A stretch of DNA of 64,000 nt from an uncultured Flavobacteriaceae bacterium (GCA_937773465.1 CALJVK010000011.1:1-64000), one strand, 5' to 3'. Shown: positions 48,413 to 60,823, counted from the first letter of the stretch. The notes: generated by a model from the sequence alone, not told the origin. Numbers and translations: made by a program.

Positions 48413-49756
48413 TTATTTTTCTTCCATTTCAAAATCTTCCATAAACTTTGTGGTATAGTTCCCCGAAATATAATCAGGATGATTCATAAGTTGTTTGTGA
48501 AAAGGAATTGTTGTTTTTATTCCCTCTATAATAAATTCATCTAAAGCTCTACGCATTTTATCAATGGCATCCTTCCTGTTTTGAGCTGTTACGATCAATT
48601 TAGCAATCATAGAATCGTAATTAGGTGGAATGGTATATCCGCTATACACATGAGTGTCTAATCTAACTCCATGGCCCCCAGGTAAATGTAGATTTGTTAT
48701 CTTTCCAGGAGAAGGCCTAAATCCTTTGAACGGATCTTCTGCATTAATTCTACACTCAATTGAATGAAGTTTAGGAAAATAATGTTCACCTGAGACCTTA
48801 ATGCCAGATGCAACTTTTATTTGTTCTTTAATTAAATCATAGTCTATAACCTGTTCAGTAATTGGATGTTCTACTTGAATTCTAGTATTCATTTCCATGA
48901 AATAAAAATTTCTGTTTTTATCAACTAAAAATTCTATTGTTCCTGCTCCCTCGTATTTAATATACTCAGATGCTTTGACTGCAGCTTTTCCCATCCTCTC
49001 CCTAAGTTCATCTGTCATAAATGGAGAAGGAGTCTCTTCTGTTAACTTCTGATGTCTTCTTTGAATTGAGCAATCTCTTTCAGATAAATGAGAAGCTTTA
49101 CCAAATTTATCTGCTACGATTTGTATTTCGATATGTCTTGGGTCCTCTACTAGTTTTTCCATATACATTCCGTCGTTCCCAAATGACGCAAATGCCTCTT
49201 GTTTTGCGCTTTCCCATAAATCCAAAAAACCCTCCTCGCTCCAAACTGCTCTCATACCTTTTCCGCCACCTCCTGCAGTGGCTTTTATCATAACTGGATA
49301 ACCTATTTTTTTAGCTATTTTTTTAGCTTTTTCAAAAGAATCTATAATTCCCTCTGAGCCTGGTATTGTAGGAACTCCTGCTTCTTTCATAGTTGCAATT
49401 GCTGAAGCCTTGTCCCCCATTCTATCAATCATTTCGGAAGAAGCTCCTATAAATTTTATTTTATGTTCATCACATATTTTTGAAAATCTAGAGTTTTCAG
49501 ATAAAAAACCATAACCAGGATGAATTGCATCAGCGTTAGTAATTTCTGCTGCAGCTATAATATTAGGAATTTTTAAATATGATTCCGAGCTATTAGCCGG
49601 ACCTATACAAACCGCTTCGTCCGCAAATTTAACATGCAAACTTTCTTCGTCAGCCACAGAATAAACTGCTACTGTTTGTATTCCCATTTCCTTACAAGTT
49701 CTAATAATTCTCAAGGCTATTTCACCCCTATTGGCAATTAATATTTTTTTAAACAT
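48413..49756 (-). CDS. accC: acetyl-CoA carboxylase, biotin carboxylase subunit
   Basis: A 447-residue ATP-grasp enzyme that carboxylates biotin on Acc[17 protein letters not shown] opens the protein; [18 protein letters not shown] is the ATP-binding loop and [15 protein letters not shown] the catalytic segment. It is downstream of accB and fabH in a fatty-acid synthesis block. The carboxyltransferase genes are not in the window. Confidence 0.97.
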   Translation of the reverse strand: MFKKILIANRGEIALRIIRTCKEMGIQTVAVYSVADEESLHVKFADEAVCIGPANSSESYLKIPNIIAAAEITNADAIHPGYGFLSENSRFSKICDEHKIKFIGASSEMIDRMGDKASAIATMKEAGVPTIPGSEGIIDSFEKAKKIAKKIGYPVMIKATAGGGGKGMRAVWSEEGFLDLWESAKQEAFASFGNDGMYMEKLVEDPRHIEIQIVADKFGKASHLSERDCSIQRRHQKLTEETPSPFMTDELRERMGKAAVKASEYIKYEGAGTIEFLVDKNRNFYFMEMNTRIQVEHPITEQVIDYDLIKEQIKVASGIKVSGEHYFPKLHSIECRINAEDPFKGFRPSPGKITNLHLPGGHGVRLDTHVYSGYTIPPNYDSMIAKLIVTAQNRKDAIDKMRRALDEFIIEGIKTTIPFHKQLMNHPDYISGNYTTKFMEDFEMEEK

Positions 49757-49766
49757 AGGTATATGA

Positions 49767-50243
49767 TTAAGAAGGGTCTATCACAAATAAAGGTTGGTCA
49801 AACTCAACAGGAGATGAATCTTCAACTAAAATTTTTACAATTTTACCAGAGTATTCTGATTCTATTTCATTAAAAAGCTTCATTGCTTCAACAACACACA
49901 AAACGCTTCCTTCACTTATTAAATCACCTATTTCTATAAAGTTTGGTTTATCTGGAGATGGTTTTCTGTAAAAAGTTCCTATAATTGGAGATTTAATAGT
50001 GATCAAATGATCTTCTTCAGCTGTATCTACACTTTGTGAACTAACAGGTTCTGTTTTACTTACCAATGGTACGTTCTGAACTACAGGTTGAGTATTAATC
50101 ATTACAGGTTCACTATTTGTTACCATATTGCCTGAAGCTCCGGTTTTAACACTTAGTTTTAAATCTTTTGATTCGATTTTTACTTCGCTAACTCCAGATT
50201 TTGCGACAAATTTAATTAACTGTTGAATTTCTTTAATGTTCAT
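49767..50243 (-). CDS. accB: acetyl-CoA carboxylase biotin carboxyl carrier protein
   Basis: A 158-residue protein: N-terminal helical segment [12 protein letters not shown], a flexible Thr/Pro/Val linker and a C-terminal biotinyl domain. The biotin attachment motif VVEAMKL places the modified lysine at K122. It lies 10 bases upstream of accC and 11 bases downstream of fabH. Confidence 0.96.
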   Translation of the reverse strand: MNIKEIQQLIKFVAKSGVSEVKIESKDLKLSVKTGASGNMVTNSEPVMINTQPVVQNVPLVSKTEPVSSQSVDTAEEDHLITIKSPIIGTFYRKPSPDKPNFIEIGDLISEGSVLCVVEAMKLFNEIESEYSGKIVKILVEDSSPVEFDQPLFVIDPS

Positions 50244-50254
50244 AGTAATAATAA

Positions 50255-51247
50255 TTAGTTGTTATAGGCCCATTTTAAATACATTGCTCCCCAAGTAAAG
50301 CCAGCTCCGAAAGAGGCAAAAATAATGTTATCTCCTTTTTTGAATTTAGACTCAAAATCAAATAATAGTAAAGGAATTGTTGCTGCGGTTGTATTACCAT
50401 ACCTGTGTATGTTCATAAGCACCTTTTTATCTTTAATACCCATTCTATTAGATGTTGCGTCTATTATTCTTTTGTTCGCTTGGTGAGCGACTAAATAATT
50501 TACATCAAGGTGGGTTAAATTATTGCGTTTCATAATTTGTTCAGAAGCATCTGACATATTTGAAACTGCATGCTTAAAAACGTTTTTACCATCTTGATAT
50601 ATGAAATGCTTTTTATTTTCTACTGTTTGTTTTGTTGTTGGTGTTTGAGACCCTCCAGCCTCAATTCTTAATAAGTCTCTATTAGAACCATTAGAACGCA
50701 AATACTCGTCTTGAACACCATACCCTTCACTGTTTGGTTCTAATAGAACAGCGCCTGCGCCATCACCAAAAATAATACATGTATTTCTGTCGGAATAGTC
50801 AACTATTGAAGACATTTTATCAGCTCCTATTAAAATAATTTTTTTGTACCTGCCAGATTCAATAAACGCAGATGCTGTAGACATCCCGTATAAAAATCCT
50901 GAACAAGCAGCGCTAATATCAAACCCAAAAGCATTAGATGCTCCAATTTCAGAAGCTACATATGCTGCAGTTGCAGTTGCTTGCATGTCAGGTGTAATAG
51001 TTGCTACAATTACTAAATCAATTTCTAATGGATCTAGTTTTTTCTTGTTAATAATGGCAATAGCCGCTTTAATTGCCATATGGGAAGTTCCTATGCCCTT
51101 ATCTAAAATTCTTCTTTCTTTAATTCCTGTACGAGTTGTTATCCACTCATCATTAGTGTCAACAATTGTTTCTAAATCTTTATTGTTTAAAATTTTCTCA
51201 GGCAAAAAAGAACCCACCGCAGTTATAGAAGCGTTAATATTTTTCAA
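50255..51247 (-). CDS. fabH: 3-oxoacyl-ACP synthase III
   Basis: A 330-residue thiolase-fold enzyme starting fatty-acid synthesis from acetyl-CoA (or branched acyl-CoA) and malonyl-ACP. Active site residues are Cys115 in SAACSGF, His in LVAHQANKRI and Asn in RYGNTTAA. Upstream, on the side of rpmF, is a phased A-tract stretch. fabH, accB and accC probably form one operon. Confidence 0.97.
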   Translation of the reverse strand: MKNINASITAVGSFLPEKILNNKDLETIVDTNDEWITTRTGIKERRILDKGIGTSHMAIKAAIAIINKKKLDPLEIDLVIVATITPDMQATATAAYVASEIGASNAFGFDISAACSGFLYGMSTASAFIESGRYKKIILIGADKMSSIVDYSDRNTCIIFGDGAGAVLLEPNSEGYGVQDEYLRSNGSNRDLLRIEAGGSQTPTTKQTVENKKHFIYQDGKNVFKHAVSNMSDASEQIMKRNNLTHLDVNYLVAHQANKRIIDATSNRMGIKDKKVLMNIHRYGNTTAATIPLLLFDFESKFKKGDNIIFASFGAGFTWGAMYLKWAYNN

Positions 51248-51270
51248 AATCGTTTAATAGAATTTTGATC

Positions 51271-51330
51271 AAAAATGGCAAAAAAATGGCAAAAAATGGC
51301 AAAAAAACGCAAAAAAAGTGTAAAAAATGC
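51271..51330. repeat. phased A-tract repeat between rpmF and fabH (likely curved DNA)
   Basis: Six A-runs of 5-7 bases, separated by TGGC, CGC, GTGT or TGC, are centred near 51273, 51283, 51293, 51304, 51314 and 51324. The spacing is about 10-10.5 bases, one helical turn. Such in-phase A-tracts are known to bend DNA. A further AA-T7-A6 block follows to 51345. It occupies most of the 102-base gap upstream of fabH and may affect its promoter. Confidence 0.8.
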
Positions 51331-51350
51331 AATTTTTTTAAAAAACTGTA

Positions 51351-51548
51351 TTAAGCTTCTGCTTCTACAGTATTGTCAATCAAAACTTTACCTCTATAAT
51401 ATAATTTTCCTTCATGCCAGTGAGCTCTATGGTATAAGTGAGCTTCTCCTGTAGTTTTACATGTTGCTATCTGAGAGTCTGAAACTTTATAGTGAGTTCT
51501 TCTTTTGTCTCTTCTAGTTTTGGAAATTTTTCTTTTAGGATGTGCCAT
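51351..51548 (-). CDS. rpmF: 50S ribosomal protein L32
   Basis: A 65-residue basic protein with the L32 N-terminus [20 protein letters not shown]. The zinc-ribbon is reduced: only one cysteine ([10 protein letters not shown]) is present. It lies 6 bases after the DUF177 gene, the standard rpmF pairing. Confidence 0.96.
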   Translation of the reverse strand: MAHPKRKISKTRRDKRRTHYKVSDSQIATCKTTGEAHLYHRAHWHEGKLYYRGKVLIDNTVEAEA

Positions 51549-51554
51549 AATCTA

Positions 51555-52076
51555 TTATATTAAATCTTTTAATTTGTCCCACCTGGGATCGCTTTTGTCT
51601 TTTTTATCAAGAACATTTGATTCAAACTCTCTAAGTCTTTTTAAGGTTTCTGTTTCTAAAGAACCGTCTTTTACTCCGGGATGTATAATTTTAATAGGTA
51701 AAGATAATACTATCATTTCAAACAAGTATTTCCCTACATTTATTTGAGTTTGACCAACAGGTAAAACCAAAAGCTCCTCATTATCGTCAGATAATTCAGA
51801 ACTAAACTTTACTACCAATTTCATATTATGCTTTTGAATATATTCAAAAGGTTCATTAGAAACATGACAGTTTAAGTTGATCTTTCCATTTGAATAAAAA
51901 TTAAACTCTAATAAATTAGATTTTTTATTCAAAATAACTTTTGCGTCAATTTTGCAACTATTAAAATCGTTATAATCAAAATGTTCAAAGAACTTCTCTT
52001 CTAGCTCATACTTATACTCATGCTCTCCTTCTTTTAATCCAGTAAAACTAATTACAAACTGATTTAGAAACTGCAT
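51555..52076 (-). CDS. DUF177 (YceD-like) protein
   Basis: A 173-residue acidic protein upstream of rpmF. The C-terminus has KRLREFESNVLDKKDKSDPRWDKLKDLI, typical of DUF177/YceD, and the middle holds INLNCHVSNEPFEY. YceD-family proteins have been linked to ribosome assembly and 23S rRNA maturation. Only one cysteine remains in the motif CxxxC region. The frame is intact, just outside the frame-broken tract. Confidence 0.88.
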   Translation of the reverse strand: MQFLNQFVISFTGLKEGEHEYKYELEEKFFEHFDYNDFNSCKIDAKVILNKKSNLLEFNFYSNGKINLNCHVSNEPFEYIQKHNMKLVVKFSSELSDDNEELLVLPVGQTQINVGKYLFEMIVLSLPIKIIHPGVKDGSLETETLKRLREFESNVLDKKDKSDPRWDKLKDLI

Positions 52077-52126
52077 AATGCTAAGTTTGAGCCTGCGAAT
52101 ATAAGAAATATTATAATTTTAACAGA

Positions 52127-53184
52127 CTATTTTTTTCCTGTTTTCGAATTGGACGAAGTTAACGGGTTTTTATTTAGATCATCAAACAAATTTCTTGATT
52201 TTAAAATATCGATTGCAGAAAATATAGCATTTTTAAAAGAAGTAGAATCTGCAAGTCCCTTACCTGCAATATCATAGCCTGTCCCATGGTCAGGGGAAGT
52301 TCTTATTTTATTTAATCCTGCGGTATAATTAACCCCAGAACCAAAAGACAAGGTTTTAAAAGGAATAAGGCCTTGGTCATGGTAAATTGCCAAAACAGCA
52401 TCATATTTTTTATGCAATCCTGAACCAAAAAAACTATCACTTGAAAAAGGTCCAAAAACCAAATTACCTTTTGATGCAATTTCTAAAAGTACTGGCTTTA
52501 ATAAATCTTGGTCATCATTTCCTATAACTCCTCCGTCACCAACATGAGGGTCAATCGAAAGAACTGCGATTTTAGGCTTTTGAATCCCAAAATCTTTTTT
52601 TAAAGATTCGTTAATTAAAGAAAATTTTTGCTCAATTCTTTGTTTTAGTAATATGCTGAATTAATGTCTTTTAAAGGAATGTGGTCTGTTAACAAACCTA
52701 CCTTTAATTCATCACAGATCATAAACATCAAGCTTTCACCACTAAGTTCTTTTGCTAAGTAATCTGTATGACCTGGGAATTTAAATTCTTCACTCTGAAT
52801 GTTGTTTTTATTAATTGGAGCAGTAACCAATAAATTAATACTATTGTTAATTAAAGCTTTTACAGCCGACTGAAGTGACAAAAATGACTTTGTTCCTGAA
52901 TCCTTTGTTGGTTTACCAAATGTTGTAATAAAATCTTCCTCCCAAACATTAATAATATTAACTTTTCCGTTAACAGGCTTTTGGCTTGAATCAATTTTTA
53001 TTTGATCTATCTCAAGATTCAGCTGTTTTTTTTGATCCGAAATTAATTTATAATTACAAAAAATTACTGGAGTAAAAAAACTTAATATTCTACTGTCACT
53101 TAAAGATTTTAAAATGACTTCTATTCCAATTCCGTTTGGATCTCCGCAAGAAACACCTACAATAGGTAAAGTTTCGTTCTTCAT
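52127..53184 (-). CDS. pdxA: 4-hydroxythreonine-4-phosphate dehydrogenase, one frame break
   Basis: PdxA oxidises 4-phosphohydroxy-L-threonine in pyridoxal-phosphate synthesis. The first part runs from ATG 53184 (an upstream ATG at 53220 is also open) with VGVSCGDPNGIGIEV, through FPGHTDYLA and LLTDHIPLKDI to a break near 52653, where one base appears to be missing. The second part continues in another frame (KPKIAVLSIDPHVGDGG, LAIYHDQGLIPFK, RTSPDHGTGYDIAGKG) to 52127. Combined length, about 352 residues, is normal. It is likely intact in the organism. Confidence 0.92.
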
Positions 53185-53244
53185 GTCATTTGTTCTTTTA
53201 TTATTATTAATTTTATCCAATCTTAAAGATATAAATTAATACTC

Positions 53245-53831
53245 ATGTTTACAGGAATTGTTGAACACCAAGCAGAAATAGTTGATATTAAAAAAACTAA
53301 AAACAACCTTGACATTACCTTGTCTTGCGAGCTAACGTCTGAACTGAAAATTGATCAAAGCGTCTCTCACAACGGAATTTGTTTAACTGTAGTTAGCATA
53401 AATAACAAATCATACACAGTAACTGCGATTGAAGAAACAACGAATAAAACTACCATTGGCAGCTGGATGGTTGGTGATATTATAAATTTAGAAAGAGCCA
53501 TGAAAATTGGAGACAGACTAGATGGTCACATGATACAAGGGCATGTTGATCAAGTTGGTAAATGTACTTATGTTGAAGAAAAAAATGGAAGCTGGGAATT
53601 TATAATTGAATACAAAAAATCAAATAATATTACTGTTGAAAAAGGATCTATAGCTGTAAACGGAATTAGTTTAACAGTCGTAGATTCAAAAACTACTCAA
53701 TTCAAGGTAGCTATCATTCCTTACACGTATCACAATACAAGTTTTAAAACTTTAAAAAAGGAGATACTGTCAACTTAGAGTTTGATATACTTGGGAAATA
53801 CCTGACTAAAATGGCTTTGAACTACAAATAA
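53245..53831 (+). CDS. ribE: riboflavin synthase alpha chain, one frame break
   Basis: The protein has the duplicated lumazine-binding fold: MFTGIVEHQAEIVDI, SHNGICLTVVSI, GHMIQGHVDQVG and GSIAVNGISLTVVD. The raw frame ends at 53778 after an unrelated KEILST. Adding one A to the A-run 53754-53759 restores KKGDTVNLEFDILGKYLTKM and a stop at 53829-53831, giving about 195 residues, the family length. It dimerises two lumazines into riboflavin. Divergent from pdxA. Confidence 0.93.
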
Positions 53832-53837
53832 TTTAAT

Positions 53838-55063
53838 TCATTTTAAAATCCACAGTAAAGGATTTAGTGGAGTGGTTTTTTGAAATATACTAAATTGAAT
53901 TGAAGATTTTCCAGTAGAAGAGTTAGTAAAAACTTCACCTATATATTGACTTGAACTTACCCTGTCTCCTTTACTAACAAACACTTTCGAAAGATTTTTA
54001 TAAGCTGTAATATAATTTCCGTGCTGAATCAAAACAGTCGGATTACTTCCTCTAAACTGAAGAACGGATAACACACTTCCTTCAAAAACCGTTTTAACTT
54101 TTTGGAATTTTTCAGTTGCTATAACTATTCCGTTGCTTTTGATTTTAGCTGTTTTAACAACAGGATGTGGTTGAGTTCCGAATTTTTGAATGACAACGCC
54201 TCTTGAAACAGGCCATGGTAATTTCCCTTTGTTCAATTCAAACTTTTTTGCTAATGCTTTTGCTTCTGGCGTTAAATTAAACCCTTTAGGGTTTTTGCTA
54301 GATTTATTTTTGTTTGATCTTGCAATAGCTTCTCTAATCAATTTATCAATTTGCTTATCAATTTTTTGACTTTCTTTTTCTTTAGCTATAATATTTCTTT
54401 TATATTTTTTTTCTTGATTTCTAAGTTTATAAGCAATGTTGTTTGCTTCCTTTTTTTCTATTTCCAAAGTTTTTTGAGTTGATCTGTTTTTTGTTAGCAA
54501 GCCTTCTTTGAAATCTCTTTTGAAAAGCAATTCTTTTTTAATTTCTTTAAGCTCCTTTGAAATTAATCCTATTTTTTTTGCTTGATTTTTTCTAAATAAA
54601 GAATACTGTTTTATATACTGAGTACGCTTAAATGCTTGAAAGAAAGTTTCAGAGGAAAGGATAAACATAAGTCTGTTTTTACCTGATTTAGATTTAAAAG
54701 ATTTTAAGATCATTTCCTTATACGCCTCTTTAACTCTCAAAAAGATCCTTTTCTAGTTTTTCTATGGATTTAGTATTGTCTTCAATTTCCTGATTTAACA
54801 GATTTATTTGCTGATTTGTAAGTTTAATCAGTTCTTGTTTTCTCTCAATCTTGTAACTTAAGGTTTTCAACATCACTAAAAAGTGCTGCTTTTTTTTGTT
54901 TGTTTGTAAAAAGCAGTGCGTTTATTTCTTTCAATTCTTTTTTGATGTCAGCTTTTTTATCTTCTAATTGCTTTTGAGTTGATTTTTGAGCATTGACTAA
55001 TAAAGCGCTTAATAAAAATGCTAATATTAAAAAACTTTGCTTTGAGATTCTAAAAAAAATCAT
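53838..55063 (-). CDS. EnvC-like coiled-coil protein with degenerate LytM domain, two frame breaks
   Basis: A signal peptide and coiled coil start at 55063; the frame breaks near 54858-54861 (extra base) and near 54739-54743 (extra A in an A-run). Rejoined, about 408 residues. The middle is a long Lys/Glu coiled coil, followed by GKLPWPVSRGVVIQKFG and a LytM-like domain. The zinc and catalytic residues are missing (no HxxxD, no YxHL, SIQFSIF in place of HxH). It is therefore probably a non-catalytic amidase activator, like EnvC. Confidence 0.87.
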
Positions 55064-55818
55064 AGTTGAATTTTTTTATATCCACTAGGTATTTTAAATG
55101 GAAAAGAAATTTCTTCGTTAATTCTTCTAACTTTTGAATTGAGATTAATTTTCAATTCTTTTCCTTTACTTTGGGCGATTATTATAACTTTTTGAGGAAA
55201 TATATTTTTGTCTATCGCTTTAAAATTATCGTACTCGATTGTTAAACTACTTTGTTTATTATCTGTAACAACCTGTTTTATCAAATTAAAAGTAATAGGC
55301 TCAAAATAATACTTGTAATTCAATTTGTTTTTTCTGTCAAATGAACTCAGTAAATAATTTTTGTTTTCTAGACTTTGTCTAAGCTTTTGATTGTTCAAAT
55401 TCACAATAGGCTTTCCTGTTATTAAATTTTCAAATGATGATAATGAAAATTGGAAATTCAATAGTTCTGAAATATAGTCGTAATTACCTTTGTAAAATGA
55501 CTTATTGAGTTTCTCGTAAAATGCTAAATTATTTTTAGTAAGTAATCCCTTAAACAGCGGGATTAAAAGTGATCCGCTAATTAAGATTTGTTCTTGTTTT
55601 TTCAGTCTTATTGAAAGATTGAATTGATTGGTTGATCCATTGTTAACAATTGTTGCTTGTGAACGCAGCATTAAATAGGAGAATTTATTCTTATTGTTGT
55701 CTATTTTTTCTTTTAAAATTTTTGTTGGTATTTTTTTTAAAGCTGAGTTTGAGCTCGCACTTTTGGTTAAATTACAGCTTGTAATAAGCAGGAAAAAGAC
55801 AATAATTATTTTTCTCAT
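55060..55818 (-). CDS. DUF4292-family lipoprotein
   Basis: A 252-residue lipoprotein (lipobox LITSCN near residue 15) with a beta-rich LolB/LolA-like body, SIRLKKQEQILISGSLLIPL near 75-95 and LTIEYDNFKAIDKNIFPQKV near the C-terminus. It belongs to DUF4292, an outer-membrane-associated family of unknown function. It overlaps the EnvC-like gene by 4 bases. It is the only gene with an intact frame within the broken tract. Confidence 0.88.
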   Translation of the reverse strand: MRKIIIVFFLLITSCNLTKSASSNSALKKIPTKILKEKIDNNKNKFSYLMLRSQATIVNNGSTNQFNLSIRLKKQEQILISGSLLIPLFKGLLTKNNLAFYEKLNKSFYKGNYDYISELLNFQFSLSSFENLITGKPIVNLNNQKLRQSLENKNYLLSSFDRKNKLNYKYYFEPITFNLIKQVVTDNKQSSLTIEYDNFKAIDKNIFPQKVIIIAQSKGKELKINLNSKVRRINEEISFPFKIPSGYKKIQL

Positions 55819-55827
55819 TACAGCAAG

Positions 55828-56839
55828 TTAAATTAACTCGCTGAAATCTCCAATATTTATAGATTTATAATTGCCATCATATTTACAATTATTACCAATC
55901 ATAGAGTTGTTAATTTCAGCGTTTAAAACTTGAGTATGCTTCCAATTATTGAGTTTTCTATATGTGAATCTAAAATTTTTGTGTCTTATATATAGAAACA
56001 TGGGGACCAATAGTGGAGTTTTCAATTACTACATTCTCATCAATAAATACAGGCTCAATGATCTTTGAATTAATTAACTTAACATTTTCTGATTTCAATT
56101 GTAATTTATCTTTCTATGAAAATTAAGCATTTCTTTGTTTGAATTAATAGAGCTTTTAACATTTCCACAATCTAACCAAGCTGATACCTTTCCAACTTTA
56201 AATATTTTTCCGTCACTCATCATTTCTAATAAGCCGTCATTTATTTGATATTCTCCAGAATTCATTATATTTTCTTCAATAACTTTTTGAAGCTGTTTTT
56301 TAATTGTGAAATTTCTTTAAAATAATACAAGCCTATCACTGCTAGATCTGAAACAAATTCATTGGCTTTTCAACTAAAGCGGTAATTTCCTTATTTCATT
56401 TAATTTAACAACTCCGTAAGCTTCAGGGTTATCAACTTCTTTTGTCCATATAACCGCATCTGCTTCCTTGTCAAAACTCTCATTAGTTTTAATTAAAGTG
56501 TCTGGGTAAATTACTAATGCTTTCCCGCTTAAAGATTCTTCTGCACACATAATTGCATGACCAGTTCCCAACGGGTTAAGTTGCCTATATATTAGTTGCG
56601 TCTGAATTGTATTTTTGTGCTAATAATTTTAACTCTTGAACTAATTTCATTCCAAAAAAAGACTCGTCTCCAACTATAAAAGCCATTTCTTCAATCGGCT
56701 CATCTAACAATTTAACAGCATCTTTAACTAATTGAGCTAAAATACTCTTGCCTGCTATTGTAACTAGAGGCTTAGCGGTTGTAAAAGTATGAGGCCTTAA
56801 TCTAGATCCTCTTCCTGCCATGGGTATTATTAATTTCAT
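55828..56839 (-). CDS. sugar-phosphate nucleotidyltransferase, about seven frame breaks
   Basis: The N-terminus (56839-56585) reads IIPMAGRGSRLRPHTFTTAKPLVTIAGK, the nucleotidyltransferase signature. Later parts lie in shifting frames: NPLGTGHAIMC, NPEAYGVVKLNE, VEKP, LAVIGLYYF, INDGLLEMM and KVSAWLDCGN, then a left-handed beta-helix-like tail ending at 55828. Breaks fall near 56590, 56395, 56363, 56300, 56111, 55990 and 55941. Each needs a single-base correction; no other stops occur. About 337 residues in total. It probably makes an NDP-sugar for envelope glycans. Confidence 0.85.
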
Positions 56840-56844
56840 AGTAT

Positions 56845-57281
56845 TTAATTTATTCCTGTACTTCCAAATCCCTTATCACCTCTTTTGTTTCTCTTAAAGA
56901 GTTGCTTAATCCAATTTATTGGTTGCTCGTGTTTACAAACTACAAGCTGAGCTATTCTATCTCCGGAACTAATAACAAATTTATCTTTAGAAAGGTTAAT
57001 AAGTATAACTCCTATTTCACCTCTATAATCAGCATCTATTGTCCCTGGCGAATTTAATACAGTTATTCCTTTTTTAAGAGCCAAACCGCTTCTTGGTCTA
57101 ACCTGAATTTCAAATCCTTTTTCTAATTCTGCATATAAAGGCCTGTTTTTATAAGAATTCTATCAAGTGGCTCTAAAGTTATTGGACTATCTAAAAATGC
57201 TCGAACATCCATTCCGGCTGAAAGCTCAGTTTCGTATTGTGGAAGTTTATTGTTTGACTTGTTAACTATTTTTAATACCAT
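56845..57281 (-). CDS. dut: dUTP diphosphatase, one frame break
   Basis: Starts at ATG 57281 with [17 protein letters not shown] and the motif-1 segment [10 protein letters not shown]. The frame breaks near 57132-57137 in a TATA stretch and resumes with [29 protein letters not shown] [15 protein letters not shown] and GDRIAQLVV, ending with the flexible GFGSTG motif. Rejoined length is about 145 residues, normal for trimeric dUTPase. It removes dUTP and supplies dUMP. Lies just after atpG. Confidence 0.92.
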
Positions 57282-57306
57282 AATTGATAAAATAGTAATT
57301 ATAATT

Positions 57307-58168
57307 TTAGCTATTTAAAGCTTCCGCACCACCAACAATCTCTAGTATTTCGTTTGTAATTGAAGCTTGTCTTGCTTTGTTGTAAGTAAGCTTAAGCTCA
57401 TCTCTAAGTTCAGAAGCATTGTCAGTAGCTTTATGCATTGCTGTCATTCTAGCACCATGTTCGCTTGCAAAAGAATCTCTAATAGCTTTAAACAATTGAA
57501 TCTTTAAAGATTTTGGGATCAAAGTATTAGCAATGTTTTCAAGAGAAGGCTCAAAAATATAGTCTAAATTATCTGATCCTTCATTTTCTTTAATAGGTAT
57601 AGGCAAAAATTGTTCTGATTTAATAATCTGAGTGGCCGCATTTTTAAATGAGTTGTATATAATTTCTATATGATCGTAATCGTTTGAAATAAAAAGATTC
57701 ATTAGATTGTCAGCAATTTTACCAACGTTTTCATAGTTTAAATCTTCGAAAACATCACTGTCGTTTTCAATAATTGTTTCAGTTTTTGATAGCGTGTCAT
57801 TGATTTTTTTTCCTATTGTTAAAAAATCAATTTTTGAATCTCTAAATTTTTCTTTTGACTTAAACATTAACGCTTCTTTAGCGATATTCGCATTAAAGGC
57901 GCCACACAAGACCTCGATTAGAGCTAATTGCTACAACCAATACTTTTTTAGCTTTCTGTTTTCAGTAAATGATTTGCTTCCTCCTCCACTAGTGCCGCTA
58001 AAGCCTTTGCATTAGCTCTGAAAGCTTATCAGAATATGGCCTCATTGCTGTAATAGCGTCTTGAGCTTTTTTCAATTTTGCTGCAGAAACCATTTTCATA
58101 GCGCTAGTTATCTGCATAGTTGAAGATACAGACCTAATTCTAATTCTAATTTCTTTAAGATTCGCCAT
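57307..58168 (-). CDS. atpG: ATP synthase gamma subunit, three frame breaks
   Basis: From ATG at 58168 the protein begins [20 protein letters not shown], followed by [17 protein letters not shown]. Breaks near 58001, 57951 and 57908 interrupt the frame before [15 protein letters not shown]; the C-terminal half then reads cleanly to [22 protein letters not shown]. Rejoined length about 287 residues. The subunit is the rotating shaft of F1. It ends the atp operon and is followed by dut after 25 bases. Confidence 0.94.
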
Positions 58169-58180
58169 TAATTAATCTAT

Positions 58181-59759
<1,579 letters not shown>

Positions 59760-59762
59760 AAT

Positions 59763-60321
59763 CTATGATGTTGATAAATTAGTGTTTTTTGTAAATTCTT
59801 GTTTAATAGTTTTAAGTTTATTTTTAAAACTGGCGTTATATTCAATATCTCCTAGCCTCAAAACAAACCCTCCTATAAGACTGCTGTCTGCTTTATTAGT
59901 TAGGATTGTTTCCTTGTTAGTTAGTTTAGAGATAACTTCTAAGAACGTGAGATTTCTATCTCGTCGTTTAAAGGAACTGCAGTCGTAACAAGAGCGGATT
60001 GAATCCCCATGTGATCTTTATAAAGCTCAATAAACTTAAATGCATATTACTTCGAAAAGAGCTATTCTATTGTTGTCTGATAGAACATTGATTAAACTAT
60101 TTGTAAGATTCGTAAGATCTTTAAAGATTAAATTTAAGAGTGCTTAATTTAACGCTGTTTTTAATCACTCTGCTTTCAGTTAAGGATTGTAAACTTTGAT
60201 TTTCTTCAAAAGTTTTTAGAACTGTCTGCATGTCAGAATACATTGCTTCTAGACTATCTTTTTCAATAGATTCTAAAATTAATGCTTTAGCATAGCGAAT
60301 TGCAGCTCGACTTGTTTTCAT
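59763..60321 (-). CDS. atpH: ATP synthase delta subunit, three frame breaks
   Basis: The N-terminus MKTSRAAIRYAKALILESIE is typical of the delta (OSCP-like) subunit that links F1 to the stator. Breaks occur near 60131, 60045 and 59950-59962. The remainder reads SALVTTAVPLND, VISKLTNKETILTNKADSSL and the conserved IGGFVLRLGDIEYNASFKNK, ending at TAG 59763-59765. Total about 186 codons. It starts 1 base before the atpF stop. Confidence 0.92.
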
Positions 60322-60823
60322 TTATTTTAATGTAACTTCTTTAACAAGGTCTTTAACTAAATTCATTTGCGCTTTGATCGTCAGATAATTTTTCTTTTAA
60401 AACTTTCTCTGCTATGTCAATGGAAAGGCTTGCTACTTGATTTTTTAAATCTACAATCGCAGCATTTTTTTCGTTTTGAATAGTTTCTTGTGCTTGAGAA
60501 ATAATTTTTTTAGCTTCATTTTTGGCTTCATTTTTAGCCTCATCAATTAGCTGTTGTTTGATTTCTCTTGCTTCTTTTAAAAGTGAATCTCTTTCAGATC
60601 TTGCCTTTTTTAAAGTCTCTTCGTTGTCAGACTGTAAAGAGGCCATTTCTTCTTTAGCTTTTTCAGCCGAAAGCAATGCGTTTTTTATCCCTTCTTCTCT
60701 TTCATTTACTGCGTCTAAAATAGGCTTCCAAGCAAATTTCTTTAGCAAAAAAATTAACAGAATGAATATAATTGTTTGCCAAAAAAACAAACCAATCGAA
60801 AATTCAGTTATAAGTTTTTCCAT
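60322..60823 (-). CDS. atpF: ATP synthase b subunit, one frame break near the end
   Basis: A membrane helix near the N-terminus (LFFWQTIIFILLIFLLKKFAW) is followed by WKPILDAVNEREEGI and a long charged coiled coil, the standard b-subunit stator. An extra A in the A-run 60359-60361 (T-run in coding strand) shifts the last residues; corrected, the protein ends VKDLVKEVTLK with a stop at 60322-60324. About 166 residues. Confidence 0.94.

Noticed and set aside
51271..51330. CRISPR-like or tandem-repeat array
   Set aside because: Units are only about 10 bases, with no unique spacers and no cas genes. Phased A-tracts explain it better.
52127..53184. pdxA and the following ten genes as a pseudogene island
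   Set aside because: All lesions are single-base indels with no nonsense substitutions, family motifs are perfect on both sides, and the set includes ATP synthase. Consensus error is simpler.
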